29,188 nt of DNA from assembly GCA_945869365.1 (NCBI GenBank), contig CAMBOW010000011.1:1-29188 (forward strand), in the 5' to 3' direction. How positions within the stretch are numbered: the stretch's first letter is position 1; every line of letters begins with the position of its first letter. Position numbers and translations under genes: made by a program. Positions 8,768-16,097 of the stretch are shown one piece after another. Below the pieces are notes generated by a model. It ran no database searches. It was not told the DNA's origin and saw only the letters and a program-made list of their open reading frames with translations. This stretch comes from Flavobacterium psychrophilum. GTDB lineage: Bacteria > Bacteroidota > Bacteroidia > Flavobacteriales > Flavobacteriaceae.

Positions 8768-8775
8768 TATATTTG
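8768..8775 (+). promoter_or_regulatory. Promoter -7 box of the helicase gene
   Basis: TATATTTG is an exact TAnnTTTG match 26 bases before the ATG at 8802. No convincing TTG is seen at -33. Confidence 0.45.
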
Positions 8776-8801
8776 ATATCCCATCTGGGAACTACAGCAA
8801 C

Positions 8802-10226
8802 ATGAACGCACCCGCCTTTTATCGAAAATTAGTGCATTATTTTCCCTTTGCACCTACACCCAAACAAGAGGTGTTTTTTCAGTTAATTGCGCAGTTTTTG
8901 ACCAACACCGCCACCGACGAAATTTTTGTGCTGAAGGGTTTTGCAGGAACAGGAAAAACGACTTTGGTGAGCGCATTGGTATCTGCCTTACCCGAAATAA
9001 ACGGCAAATCAGTTTTGTTGGCGCCTACTGGACGAGCAGCCAAAGTTATTGCCAATTATGCACACAAATCGGCCTTTACGATTCATAAAAAAATTTATTT
9101 TCCCAAAAAAGTAGCTGGAGGTGGATTGCAATTTACCTTACAGCAAAACAAGCACAAAAACACCTTGTTTATTGTCGATGAGGCATCTATGATTTCAGAT
9201 GTGAGTACAGATTCTAAATTTTCGGAAGGAAGTTCGCTGCTAGATGATTTGATTTTCTACGTCTATTCGGGCCAGGATTGCAAATTACTGCTCATTGGCG
9301 ATACGGCGCAGCTTCCGCCGGTAAATTTATCTATTTCACCTGCTTTAGATTTAGACAGTTTGTCCTTGCATTACAATAAAGAAGTAACCCATATTGAGCT
9401 CGATGAGGTAATGCGCCAGGCCGAAAAATCAGGCATATTACACAATGCAACCGCCCTACGTGAGGTATTGAAAACCTCTTTTTTTGACAGTTTTCAGTTT
9501 CAGCTTAAACCCTTTAAAGACATTATTCGCTTGGTGGACGGCTATGATATTCAAGATGCCATTCAGTCAGCGTATAGCAAATACAGTATCGAAGACACGG
9601 CGTTTTTGGTACGATCAAACAAACGAGCCAATTTGTATAACCAGCAAATTCGTTCACGCATTTTAGACAAAGAAAGCATTTTGGCCACCGGCGATTACCT
9701 CATGGTGGTGAAGAACAATTACTTTTGGTTGCAAGAAACCGATGAGGCAGGCTTTATTGCCAATGGCGATATTATTGAAGTATTAGAATTATTCTCAATC
9801 AAAGAATTATATGGATTCACGTTTGCCTCGGTTAAGATCCGCATGGTCGATTACCCCAACCAGCGACCGATAGAAACCATTTTGTTGTTGGATACGCTCA
9901 ACAGCGAATCTCCCTCTTTGTCCTATGACGATGCCAACCGCTTGTACCAAGAGGTAATGCAAGATTATGATCAAGAAACCACCAAATACAAGAAGTTTCA
10001 AAAAGTAAAAGAAAACGAGTATTTCAATGCCTTGCAGGTGAAGTTTTCCTACGCCATTACTTGTCATAAATCGCAGGGTGGCCAATGGAATACCGTGTTT
10101 ATTGAGCAGCCGTATTTGCCCGATGGAATTGATCAAGACTATATTCGGTGGTTGTATACCGCGGTCACTCGTGCCAAAGAAAAATTATATTTGATAGGAT
10201 TTAAAGACGATCATTTTCAGGAATAA
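8802..10226 (+). CDS. RecD/UvrD-like ATP-dependent DNA helicase
   Basis: This 474-residue superfamily 1 helicase has an AAA/RecD-type N-terminal ATPase domain and a UvrD_C_2-type C-terminal domain. Motifs in order are Q-motif-like TPKQEVFF (~19), Walker A GFAGTGKTT (46-54), motif Ia LLAPTGRAAKVI, the DEAS Walker B (LFIVDEASMISD), the GDTAQLPPV motif III, then in the C-terminal part YAITCHKSQGGQW and the final motif WLYTAVTRAKEKLYLIG. It is shorter than full-length RecD2 and lacks long N-terminal regions, matching the stand-alone helicases found in many Bacteroidota. A role in DNA repair or recombination is likely from the family; the substrate is not known. It has its own promoter and stands alone between divergent and downstream genes. 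Confidence 0.9.
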   Translation: MNAPAFYRKLVHYFPFAPTPKQEVFFQLIAQFLTNTATDEIFVLKGFAGTGKTTLVSALVSALPEINGKSVLLAPTGRAAKVIANYAHKSAFTIHKKIYFPKKVAGGGLQFTLQQNKHKNTLFIVDEASMISDVSTDSKFSEGSSLLDDLIFYVYSGQDCKLLLIGDTAQLPPVNLSISPALDLDSLSLHYNKEVTHIELDEVMRQAEKSGILHNATALREVLKTSFFDSFQFQLKPFKDIIRLVDGYDIQDAIQSAYSKYSIEDTAFLVRSNKRANLYNQQIRSRILDKESILATGDYLMVVKNNYFWLQETDEAGFIANGDIIEVLELFSIKELYGFTFASVKIRMVDYPNQRPIETILLLDTLNSESPSLSYDDANRLYQEVMQDYDQETTKYKKFQKVKENEYFNALQVKFSYAITCHKSQGGQWNTVFIEQPYLPDGIDQDYIRWLYTAVTRAKEKLYLIGFKDDHFQE

Positions 10227-10254
10227 AACACAACCAATAGGTTTGGATTCTTTG

Positions 10255-10262
10255 TACTTTTG
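10255..10262 (+). promoter_or_regulatory. Promoter -7 box of kdsB
   Basis: TACTTTTG matches TAnnTTTG exactly, 26 bases before the kdsB ATG at 10289. A TTTG occurs upstream but only nine bases away, so the -33 element is uncertain. Confidence 0.5.
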
Positions 10263-10288
10263 ACCCGCAACTCTATGTTTATTTGCTT

Positions 10289-11023
10289 ATGAAAGTAATT
10301 GCCGTAATTCCCGCCCGCTTTGCATCCACGCGATTTCATGCCAAACTCATGCAGGATTTGTGCGGAAAAACTGTCATCCAACGCACCTACGAAGCCGCCG
10401 TACAAACCCAATTGTTTGATGATGTATTTGTAGTTACCGATTCAGAAATCATATACAATGAAATTGTTTCCCAAGGCGGAAAAGCCGTGATGAGCATCCA
10501 CGAACACGAATCGGGTAGTGACCGCATTGCCGAAGCGATTGCTGATAGGGAAGTAGATGTGGTGGTAAACGTGCAAGGCGATGAACCCTTTTTGGATGTT
10601 GCTTCGTTGCGCAACCTGATTCAAGTTTTTCGGGATGATTTGGCCAAGCAAGTTGATTTGGCTTCCTTATACTTTGAGATTCACGACCAAAAAGAAATTG
10701 AAAACCCAAATAATGTGAAGGTGGTGGTTGACCAGGCGCAATTTGCTTTGTATTTCTCGCGCTCCGTGATTCCGTATCCCAGATTAGAAGAGAGTAGCTT
10801 GCGGTATTATCAGCACATTGGTATTTATGCCTTCCGAAAAGAAGCCTTATTGGCCTTTGCGAGTTTGCCAATGAAAAGTTTAGAAGCAACAGAAAAGCTT
10901 GAACAATTACGGTATTTAGAATACGGTAAACGCATTAAAATGATTGAAACCTCGCACAAAAGCATTGGGATTGACACACCCGAGGATCTAGAAAAAGCCC
11001 GTGAATTTTTGCGGGCCAATTAA
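10289..11023 (+). CDS. kdsB: 3-deoxy-manno-octulosonate cytidylyltransferase (CMP-Kdo synthetase)
   Basis: KdsB activates Kdo with CTP to CMP-Kdo for the inner core of lipopolysaccharide; it is cytoplasmic. At 244 residues it has the normal length. Signatures are the N-terminal nucleotide loop [14 protein letters not shown], the segment [28 protein letters not shown] with the metal-binding Asp, [12 protein letters not shown] and [13 protein letters not shown]. The usual LPGKPL after the first loop is replaced by HAKLMQDL, which keeps the Lys. The ATG at 10289 is chosen over an in-frame TTG six bases upstream because [10 protein letters not shown] is the family start. The stop overlaps the convergent gene by four bases. 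Confidence 0.95.
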   Translation: MKVIAVIPARFASTRFHAKLMQDLCGKTVIQRTYEAAVQTQLFDDVFVVTDSEIIYNEIVSQGGKAVMSIHEHESGSDRIAEAIADREVDVVVNVQGDEPFLDVASLRNLIQVFRDDLAKQVDLASLYFEIHDQKEIENPNNVKVVVDQAQFALYFSRSVIPYPRLEESSLRYYQHIGIYAFRKEALLAFASLPMKSLEATEKLEQLRYLEYGKRIKMIETSHKSIGIDTPEDLEKAREFLRAN

Positions 11024-11691
11024 AAGGACTTACTCTTTTTAATAATAATTAACTCGTTGTGTGTTTCAACTTTAGGCAGACGAATCACAGTATAGGGCTT
11101 GTTGTTGAAGTTTACACAGTAGTTGTTATTTCGTTCAAGTTGTTCGGTAGACAATGTCATCGTATTAAATAATATATAGCCAGGAGCATTTAGCAATATT
11201 CCCAAGCGATCGGCAAAAAATTTCTCAAATAAAAAGTTGGGCATTTTGGTGTCTTGAAAGATATCTACAATAATCAAATCAAATTGAAAAGCTGTTTTTA
11301 AAACATATTCAAAGGCATCACCCTGTATGAGGTTGAGTTGTTTAATCTCCTGAACCAAAAAATAATCATGAGCCAATTTGATTACTTCGGGATCCAATTC
11401 TACTCCGGTAATTTTTCCATTGTATCCCACTTCATTCACCAAGGTTTTTACAACACTTCCGCCACCCACGCCCAACACCAAAATGTGGTTCATGGCTTGT
11501 ATTTGGGTAAATCCAATTGCCTTGAGTCCTTGGCGCAAAATGCGTTGCAAGCTGCCGTACGAATAATTGGTGTTGGGTGAATCTAGAACCAGTTGGCCAT
11601 TGTTCCAGCTTATTTCCAAATTCCGACTAATGCTTGAATGCACCTGGTGGATTTTTACAGGAAACAGGAAACTCAAAAGGCGTTTAAACAT
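11020..11691 (-). CDS. Spermidine-synthase-like SAM-fold protein
   Basis: This protein of about 223 residues has the Rossmann methyltransferase fold of the spermidine synthase superfamily. The nucleotide loop [15 protein letters not shown], the acidic residue in [27 protein letters not shown] and LIIVDIFQD follow the family order. It lacks the GGGDGG loop and the DSSDP catalytic segment of true aminopropyltransferases, and the N-terminal beta domain is short, so it is probably a methyltransferase-like relative and not a canonical SpeE. The ATG at 11691 ([13 protein letters not shown]) is preferred to a start 23 codons upstream, which would overlap the divergent acyltransferase gene. The polyamine genes at 15-17.7 kb are not adjacent. 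Confidence 0.78.
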   Translation of the reverse strand: MFKRLLSFLFPVKIHQVHSSISRNLEISWNNGQLVLDSPNTNYSYGSLQRILRQGLKAIGFTQIQAMNHILVLGVGGGSVVKTLVNEVGYNGKITGVELDPEVIKLAHDYFLVQEIKQLNLIQGDAFEYVLKTAFQFDLIIVDIFQDTKMPNFLFEKFFADRLGILLNAPGYILFNTMTLSTEQLERNNNYCVNFNNKPYTVIRLPKVETHNELIIIKKSKSF

Positions 11692-11727
11692 TGGGTGTAT
11701 TTTTTCGTAAAAATAGCAGATAAATCT

Positions 11728-11735
11728 TAATTTTG
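11728..11735 (+). promoter_or_regulatory. Promoter -7 box of the acyltransferase gene
   Basis: TAATTTTG matches TAnnTTTG. A TTTC lies 21 bases upstream as a possible degenerate -33 element. The ATG follows at 11752. Confidence 0.45.
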
Positions 11736-11751
11736 GCTTGAAATAAATAGC

Positions 11752-12303
11752 ATGAAACAAAAACTATACCGCTGGATTTTCTTTGACCTATTTGGATGGA
11801 AAATACAAGGCACCTTAGATCCAGCCATAAAAAAATGTGTATTCATGGTGCTCACGCATACCAGTTGGTATGATTTTTTTCTCGGATTATTTACCCGTGG
11901 AATCCTCGGCTTGGACATGCATTGGGTAGGAAAAAAAGAATTGTTTCGTTTTCCGTTTGGTTATTTTTTTCGTTGGATGGGCGGCACACCATTAGATCGA
12001 ACTGGTGGCTTAAATAGGGTGGAGGCCATTGCCCAAATTTTTGAACAGAAAGAAGTATTTCGTATGGCCATTTCGCCCGAAGGAACCCGCAAGAAAGTTA
12101 CCGAACTAAAAAGCGGATTTTATTTCATTGCCCTACAAGCGGGCGTTCCCATTATTCCGTTGGCATTTGATTTCAAAACTCGCAGTGTCATTTTTGGAAA
12201 ACCATTTGTTCCCACCGGAGATTACACCCAAGATCTAGCCGAATTGTTGCCTTTTTTTATAGGAGTAGAAGGAAAAGTGCCGCAAAACAGTTTTCAGGTA
12301 TAA
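11752..12303 (+). CDS. PlsC-like acyltransferase (1-acyl-glycerol-3-phosphate type)
   Basis: This 183-residue lysophospholipid acyltransferase family protein has the catalytic HX4D motif as HTSWYD (His36, Asp41), a substrate-binding GGTPLDR segment (~78-83), and SPEGTRKK (108-115), followed by the hydrophobic VPIIPLAFDF. It probably transfers an acyl chain onto a lysophosphatidate or a related lipid at the membrane. It is shorter than typical PlsC (about 240 residues), lacking an N-terminal membrane segment, and resembles the short flavobacterial type. The carboxypeptidase gene follows 42 bases later on the same strand and may share its transcript. The acyl acceptor is not determined by sequence. 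Confidence 0.86.
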   Translation: MKQKLYRWIFFDLFGWKIQGTLDPAIKKCVFMVLTHTSWYDFFLGLFTRGILGLDMHWVGKKELFRFPFGYFFRWMGGTPLDRTGGLNRVEAIAQIFEQKEVFRMAISPEGTRKKVTELKSGFYFIALQAGVPIIPLAFDFKTRSVIFGKPFVPTGDYTQDLAELLPFFIGVEGKVPQNSFQV

Positions 12304-12344
12304 TACCAATTACCACATAAACTAATAATACTAAACCAGCTCTC

Positions 12345-13496
12345 ATGAATGACGAACAACTTCATCAAGATTACAAAGCGCAGTACTTGCATGGACGTTA
12401 CCTTACTCTGTCGCATTTGGCTGATTTTTTTCTCGAATTGCCAAGCAATAGCATGCGCATTTTGGGGCATTCGGTTCAAAACCAACCCATCTATGCTTTG
12501 CAGTTGGGAACAGGAAAAACCAAGGTATATATGTGGTCGCAAATGCATGGAAACGAAAGCACTACCACCAAAGCGTTGGTTGATTTTGTTCGGTTTTTAC
12601 AAGGAGAATCGGCTTTGGCAAAGGAGCTACTTGCTCAGTTTACCTTTTTATTACTGCCGTTAGTCAATCCCGACGGAGCCTCAGTTTATACCCGTGAAAA
12701 TGCCAATGGCGTTGATCTGAATCGCGATGCGAATCTCAGAACCCAACCAGAAAGCCAACTATTGCGAACCGCTTTTGATGCGTTTAAACCCCACTTTTGT
12801 TTTAACCTGCACGACCAACGCAGTATTTTTGGAGCAGGAACTACAGGAAATCCAGCAACAGTATCTTTTTTGGCACCTTCTTATAATGCCGAACGCGAAT
12901 TTAACGATACTCGTTTGCAGGCGGTTGCGGTAATCAATGCTATGAATGCCGAATTGCAGCAATACATTCCCAACCAGGTTGGTCGTTTTGACGACGGATT
13001 CAATTTCAATTGTATTGGAGATACCTTTCAATTACTTGGTGTGCCGACTATTTTGTTTGAAGCAGGGCATTTTCCGCAAGATTACCAGCGGGAAATAACC
13101 CGGAAGTACATTTTTATAGCTCTACTTTCTGGATTGCAATCTATTTACGAAAACGATATAGTTCGCAACAATATCGAGAATTACATGAATATTCCTCATA
13201 ATATTCCTAATTTTTATGATTTTGTTTATAAAAAAATTAAAATTAATTGTGATACTAGCAAAATAATTAGCAATTTTGCCGCACAATACAAAGAGGTTTT
13301 AGAAGATAATCAAATTCAGTTTAAAGCTTATATTTCAAAAGTGGGACAATTGGATGCTTATTTTGGTCATATCACCTACGATTGTCAGGAGCAAGAATTT
13401 TTTGCTAAGGGGAAATCAATCCCTATTGAAGGAGAAGAAGCAACATTTTCCCTTCAGGATCAAATTCATTTCGAAAATGGCAATCTCCTCACTTAA
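12345..13496 (+). CDS. M14 family zinc carboxypeptidase, cytoplasmic
   Basis: This 383-residue protein is a zinc carboxypeptidase-fold enzyme. The zinc site is HxxE in QMHGNES (His68, Glu71) plus His156 in CFNLHDQ. The substrate-binding NRD motif (126-128) is present, and Glu239 in ILFEAGH fits the catalytic Glu. No signal peptide is seen, so a role in cytoplasmic peptide processing or turnover is likely; the substrate is unknown. The catalytic domain ends near residue 280. The remaining ~100 residues are unusually rich in Asn, Ile and Lys, and the DNA at about 13160-13290 is more AT-rich than the rest of the gene. This tail has no recognised domain. The gene probably shares a transcript with the acyltransferase upstream. 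Confidence 0.88.
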   Translation: MNDEQLHQDYKAQYLHGRYLTLSHLADFFLELPSNSMRILGHSVQNQPIYALQLGTGKTKVYMWSQMHGNESTTTKALVDFVRFLQGESALAKELLAQFTFLLLPLVNPDGASVYTRENANGVDLNRDANLRTQPESQLLRTAFDAFKPHFCFNLHDQRSIFGAGTTGNPATVSFLAPSYNAEREFNDTRLQAVAVINAMNAELQQYIPNQVGRFDDGFNFNCIGDTFQLLGVPTILFEAGHFPQDYQREITRKYIFIALLSGLQSIYENDIVRNNIENYMNIPHNIPNFYDFVYKKIKINCDTSKIISNFAAQYKEVLEDNQIQFKAYISKVGQLDAYFGHITYDCQEQEFFAKGKSIPIEGEEATFSLQDQIHFENGNLLT

Positions 13497-13541
13497 TAAG
13501 TTTTGTATTGAAACGGAAAGTAATTTAGTTAAGTAAACGTT

Positions 13542-14021
13542 ATGAGCAAATTTCGATTAGATGAAGTAGATCACCAAATTTTAGATATGTTGATCGATAA
13601 CACCCGAATTCCTTTTACCGATATAGCCAAAAAATTATTGATATCAGCCGGAACTGTGCACGTGCGTGTAAAGAAAATGGAAGATGCTGGAATCATCATG
13701 GGATCCTCGTTAACCTTGGATTACGAAAAGTTAGGCTATTCGTTTATTGCCTATGTGGGTGTTTTTTTAAACAACACCTCGCAAACTAAATTTGTTTTAG
13801 AGCGCATCAGCGAAATTCCTTATGTAACGGTTGCGCATGTTACAACAGGTAAGTTTAATATCTTTTGTAAAATTAGAGCCAAAGACACGAAGCATGCCAA
13901 AGATGTGATTTTCATGATTGATGACATTGAAGGAGTTTATCGCACAGAAACCATGATCTCACTTGACGAGAGCATTAACGATAAAAAACGTTTGATGCAT
14001 ACGATTTTTAAAAATATGTAA
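13542..14021 (+). CDS. Lrp/AsnC family transcriptional regulator
   Basis: This 159-residue protein has an N-terminal AsnC-type helix-turn-helix (LDEVDHQILDMLIDNTR to SAGTVHVRVKKMEDAGII) and a C-terminal ligand-binding ab-barrel (RAM) domain with the GxxN-like segment VTTGKFNIFCKIRA. Family members bind DNA as dimers or octamers and respond to amino acids. The recognition helix SAGTVHVRVKKME is typical. The start MSKFRLDEVDHQIL fits the family. It follows the carboxypeptidase by 45 bases and is closed by a strong terminator at 14045-14074. Amino-acid-linked genes nearby (proline dehydrogenase, alanine-dehydrogenase-like, arginine decarboxylase) are possible targets, but the sequence does not show this. 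Confidence 0.93.
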   Translation: MSKFRLDEVDHQILDMLIDNTRIPFTDIAKKLLISAGTVHVRVKKMEDAGIIMGSSLTLDYEKLGYSFIAYVGVFLNNTSQTKFVLERISEIPYVTVAHVTTGKFNIFCKIRAKDTKHAKDVIFMIDDIEGVYRTETMISLDESINDKKRLMHTIFKNM

Positions 14022-14044
14022 GTAAGTTTACTGCGTTAACCTAG

Positions 14045-14074
14045 AATAGGATGTGCTTGCATCCTATTTTTTTT
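14045..14074 (+). terminator. Intrinsic terminator after the Lrp gene
   Basis: AATAGGATG and CATCCTATT form a perfect 9-bp stem with the loop TGCTTG, followed by a T tract through 14074. The false start ATG at 14051 for the next gene lies within the stem, which supports starting that gene at 14087. Confidence 0.88.
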
Positions 14075-14086
14075 GTATTAGATCCT

Positions 14087-14611
14087 ATGCAACTTCATGA
14101 ACTTTCAACTGCCGAATATGCGGCTAGACATCAGCAGTATATCCAAGCTGTTCATTCGGATTATACGTTGGTAGAAGAATTAGAAATTTCGCTTCATCGG
14201 TTCATCAAATTTGTGCAAAATATTCCCTTAGACAAATTTGATTACCGCTATGCCCAAGACAAATGGACCATCAAGGAAATCATACAACACCTCATGGATG
14301 CGGAGCGTATATTTGCCTACCGCGCCTTGCGATTTGCCCGAAACGACAAAACCGAATTGCCAGGATATGATGAAAATGCTTTTGCCTTTCATATAAATCC
14401 ACGAGCCAATACCCGCAAGTTGCCCGAAATGCTCACCGAATTTACCCTGATTCGTCAATCGAGCATTGCATTATTTCAATCCCTCACTGCCGATGAACTG
14501 AAAAGAGGCGGGATTGCATCTCAGGCTTTTACTTCGGTTCGGGCCATTGGTTTTATTATTATTGGGCATCAAAATCACCACCAGCATATTTTTGAAGCAC
14601 GCTATTTGTAA
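14087..14611 (+). CDS. DinB-fold putative metal-dependent protein
   Basis: This 174-residue protein belongs to the DinB/YfiT-like four-helix-bundle superfamily. The metal-binding His triad is visible: His68 in IIQHLMDAE, and the HxxxH pair His161 and His165 in GHQNHHQHI. The central WTIKEIIQHL, YRALRFARND and LPGYDEN segments are typical of the flavobacterial members. Relatives include thiol-dependent transferases and hydrolases, but the activity of this one cannot be assigned. The ATG at 14087 is chosen because an upstream in-frame ATG at 14051 lies inside the terminator hairpin of the preceding gene. It is followed by a bidirectional terminator shared with the convergent acidic-protein gene. 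Confidence 0.85.
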   Translation: MQLHELSTAEYAARHQQYIQAVHSDYTLVEELEISLHRFIKFVQNIPLDKFDYRYAQDKWTIKEIIQHLMDAERIFAYRALRFARNDKTELPGYDENAFAFHINPRANTRKLPEMLTEFTLIRQSSIALFQSLTADELKRGGIASQAFTSVRAIGFIIIGHQNHHQHIFEARYL

Positions 14612-14615
14612 GCAT

Positions 14616-14653
14616 AAAAAAAAGGAACTCTTTATTTGGAGTTCCTTTTTTTT
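14616..14653. terminator. Bidirectional terminator between DinB-fold and acidic-protein genes
   Basis: Eight A plus GGAACTC (14616-14630) pair with GAGTTCC plus eight T (14639-14653) around an eight-base loop. T tracts on both strands make it work in both directions. The minus-strand gene's stop codon (14654-14652) overlaps the outer end of the stem. Confidence 0.88.
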
Positions 14654-15056
14654 ATTCTTCTTCGTCCTCTTCGTCTATGGGATTGTCATCCTCGTCATCC
14701 TCGTCTTCATCATCATCATCAGCTGAGCCTGCAGGGTCTTTAGATAAATCAGTTTCTTCTTCCTCTTCCTCCTCATCGCCAATTTCACCATCAATGCCTT
14801 TTATCGCATCTATTGGAACTACAATATCTTCTAAATCTTCGTCTTCAAATTTTTCTAAACGATTGGCCAATTTCGTGCTCACTTTTACCAAATAAATGGT
14901 TTCTTCGGTGCGCACTTCAACGGCTTCGACCAACTCGTTATGGGTATTTCTAAATCGGATAATGTTGGAATCGTCATAGCCATCAGGAAAACGGTCAACC
15001 AACAAATTTAAAATTTCATTTGTGAGTTTGGAATAATCAACAATAATTCTCTTCAT
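14652..15056 (-). CDS. Small conserved protein with extremely acidic tail
   Basis: This 134-residue protein is not assigned to a function. Residues 1-80 look like a folded domain (MKRIIVDYSKLTNEILNLLV, followed by YDDSNIIRFRN and an ETIYLVKVS strand). The last ~45 residues are almost entirely Asp and Glu, with runs such as EEEEEE and DDDDEDEDDEDD. The matching DNA (about 14655-14790) is a repetitive triplet-like tract that would be prone to slippage. Acidic tails of this kind can mimic nucleic acid or bind basic proteins; this is only a suggestion. Similar short proteins with a conserved N-terminal domain and a variable acidic tail occur in flavobacteria. It starts just after the deoxyhypusine-synthase-like gene (gap of 6 bases) and is probably co-transcribed with it. 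Confidence 0.75.
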   Translation of the reverse strand: MKRIIVDYSKLTNEILNLLVDRFPDGYDDSNIIRFRNTHNELVEAVEVRTEETIYLVKVSTKLANRLEKFEDEDLEDIVVPIDAIKGIDGEIGDEEEEEEETDLSKDPAGSADDDDEDEDDEDDNPIDEEDEEE

Positions 15057-15062
15057 AACGTA

Positions 15063-16034
15063 TTATAAATCTAGTAGGTAGGCAAAAATTAAGGGTGCAA
15101 CAATAGTAGCGTCTGATTCAATGATAAATTTTGGTGTATGAATATCCAATTTTCCCCAGGTTATTTTTTCGTTAGGAACGGCTCCCGAATAGGAACCGTA
15201 GCTGGTAGTCGAATCAGAAATTTGACAGAAATAACTCCAAAACGGCACGTCGTGCATTTCCATATCTTGGTATAACATGGGCACCACACAGATGGGAAAA
15301 TCACCTGCAATTCCTCCTCCAATTTGGAAGAACCCTACGCCCTTGCTGCTGTTTTTGGAATACCAATCGGCCAAATAGGTCATGTATTCTATACCCGATT
15401 TCATGGTCGAGGCTTTTAATTCGCCTTTAATAACATAGGAAGCAAAAATATTCCCCATGGTACTGTCTTCCCAACCGGGAACTATAATTGTCATATTTTT
15501 TTCGGCAGCGGCAAACATCCAACTGTCTTTCAAATCAATTTCGTAGTATTCTTCTAATACGCCAGACAACAACATTTTGTACATGAATTCATGCGGAAAA
15601 TAACGTTCGCCTTTGTCATCGGCATCTTTCCATATTTTGTATATGTGTTTTTGCAATCTGCGGAAAGCTTCGTGCTCGGGTATACAAGTGTCAGTTACTC
15701 GGTTTAGTCCACGTTCCAATAAATCCCATTCTTCTTGAGGAGTTAAATCGCGGTAGTTGGGCACGCGCTCATAGTGTGAATGTGCCACCAAATTCATAAT
15801 ATCTTCTTCCAAGTTGGCGCCGGTGCACGAAATAATTTGGAGTTTGTCTTGGCGAATCATTTCGGCAAATATCTTACCAATTTCGGCAGTACTCATAGCT
15901 CCAGCCATAGTTACCATCATTTTGGCTCCGTTGGCCAATTGTTGTTCATACGCTTTGGCTGCATCAACTAAGGCCGCCGAGTTGAAATGCAAATAGTGTT
16001 TTTCGATAAATTGACTGATGGGTCCTTTACTCAT
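15063..16034 (-). CDS. Deoxyhypusine-synthase-like enzyme (probable homospermidine synthase)
   Basis: This 323-residue NAD-dependent protein belongs to the deoxyhypusine synthase family. Visible features are TMAGAMSTAEIGKI, ISCTGANLEEDI, the VPGWEDSTMGN segment, FFQIGGGIAGDFPI, and the catalytic-lysine region ITWGKLDIHTPK with Lys295 in the place of the active-site Lys of eukaryotic enzymes. Bacteria lack eIF5A, the substrate of the eukaryotic enzyme. Bacterial homologues of this family can make sym-homospermidine, a common polyamine in flavobacteria, so homospermidine synthase is the likely role (inference). It lies directly downstream of arginine decarboxylase on the same strand, which supports a polyamine pathway. 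A TATTTTTG box at 16095-16088 could give it its own promoter. The small acidic gene follows six bases later. Confidence 0.88.
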   Translation of the reverse strand: MSKGPISQFIEKHYLHFNSAALVDAAKAYEQQLANGAKMMVTMAGAMSTAEIGKIFAEMIRQDKLQIISCTGANLEEDIMNLVAHSHYERVPNYRDLTPQEEWDLLERGLNRVTDTCIPEHEAFRRLQKHIYKIWKDADDKGERYFPHEFMYKMLLSGVLEEYYEIDLKDSWMFAAAEKNMTIIVPGWEDSTMGNIFASYVIKGELKASTMKSGIEYMTYLADWYSKNSSKGVGFFQIGGGIAGDFPICVVPMLYQDMEMHDVPFWSYFCQISDSTTSYGSYSGAVPNEKITWGKLDIHTPKFIIESDATIVAPLIFAYLLDL

Positions 16035-16087
16035 TTTGTTTGGTTTTTACTTGTATTTTGTGCTGTTATATGCCTAATCTTGGTTTT

Positions 16088-16095
16088 CAAAAATA
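16088..16095 (-). promoter_or_regulatory. Possible -7 box before the deoxyhypusine-synthase-like gene
   Basis: The minus strand reads TATTTTTG, an exact TAnnTTTG match in the 63-base gap between speA and this gene. The ATG is 54 bases further. No clear -33 TTG is seen, and the region is T-rich, so it may be chance. Confidence 0.3.
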
Positions 16096-16097
16096 AA

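Noticed and set aside
10449..10889. 146-codon minus-strand ORF inside kdsB
   Set aside because: It is a shadow of a well-identified gene, with no domain and unlikely composition.
14677..14895. Serine-rich ORF on the plus strand
   Set aside because: It is the antisense of the acidic Asp/Glu tract; the poly-Ser run is a reading-frame artefact.
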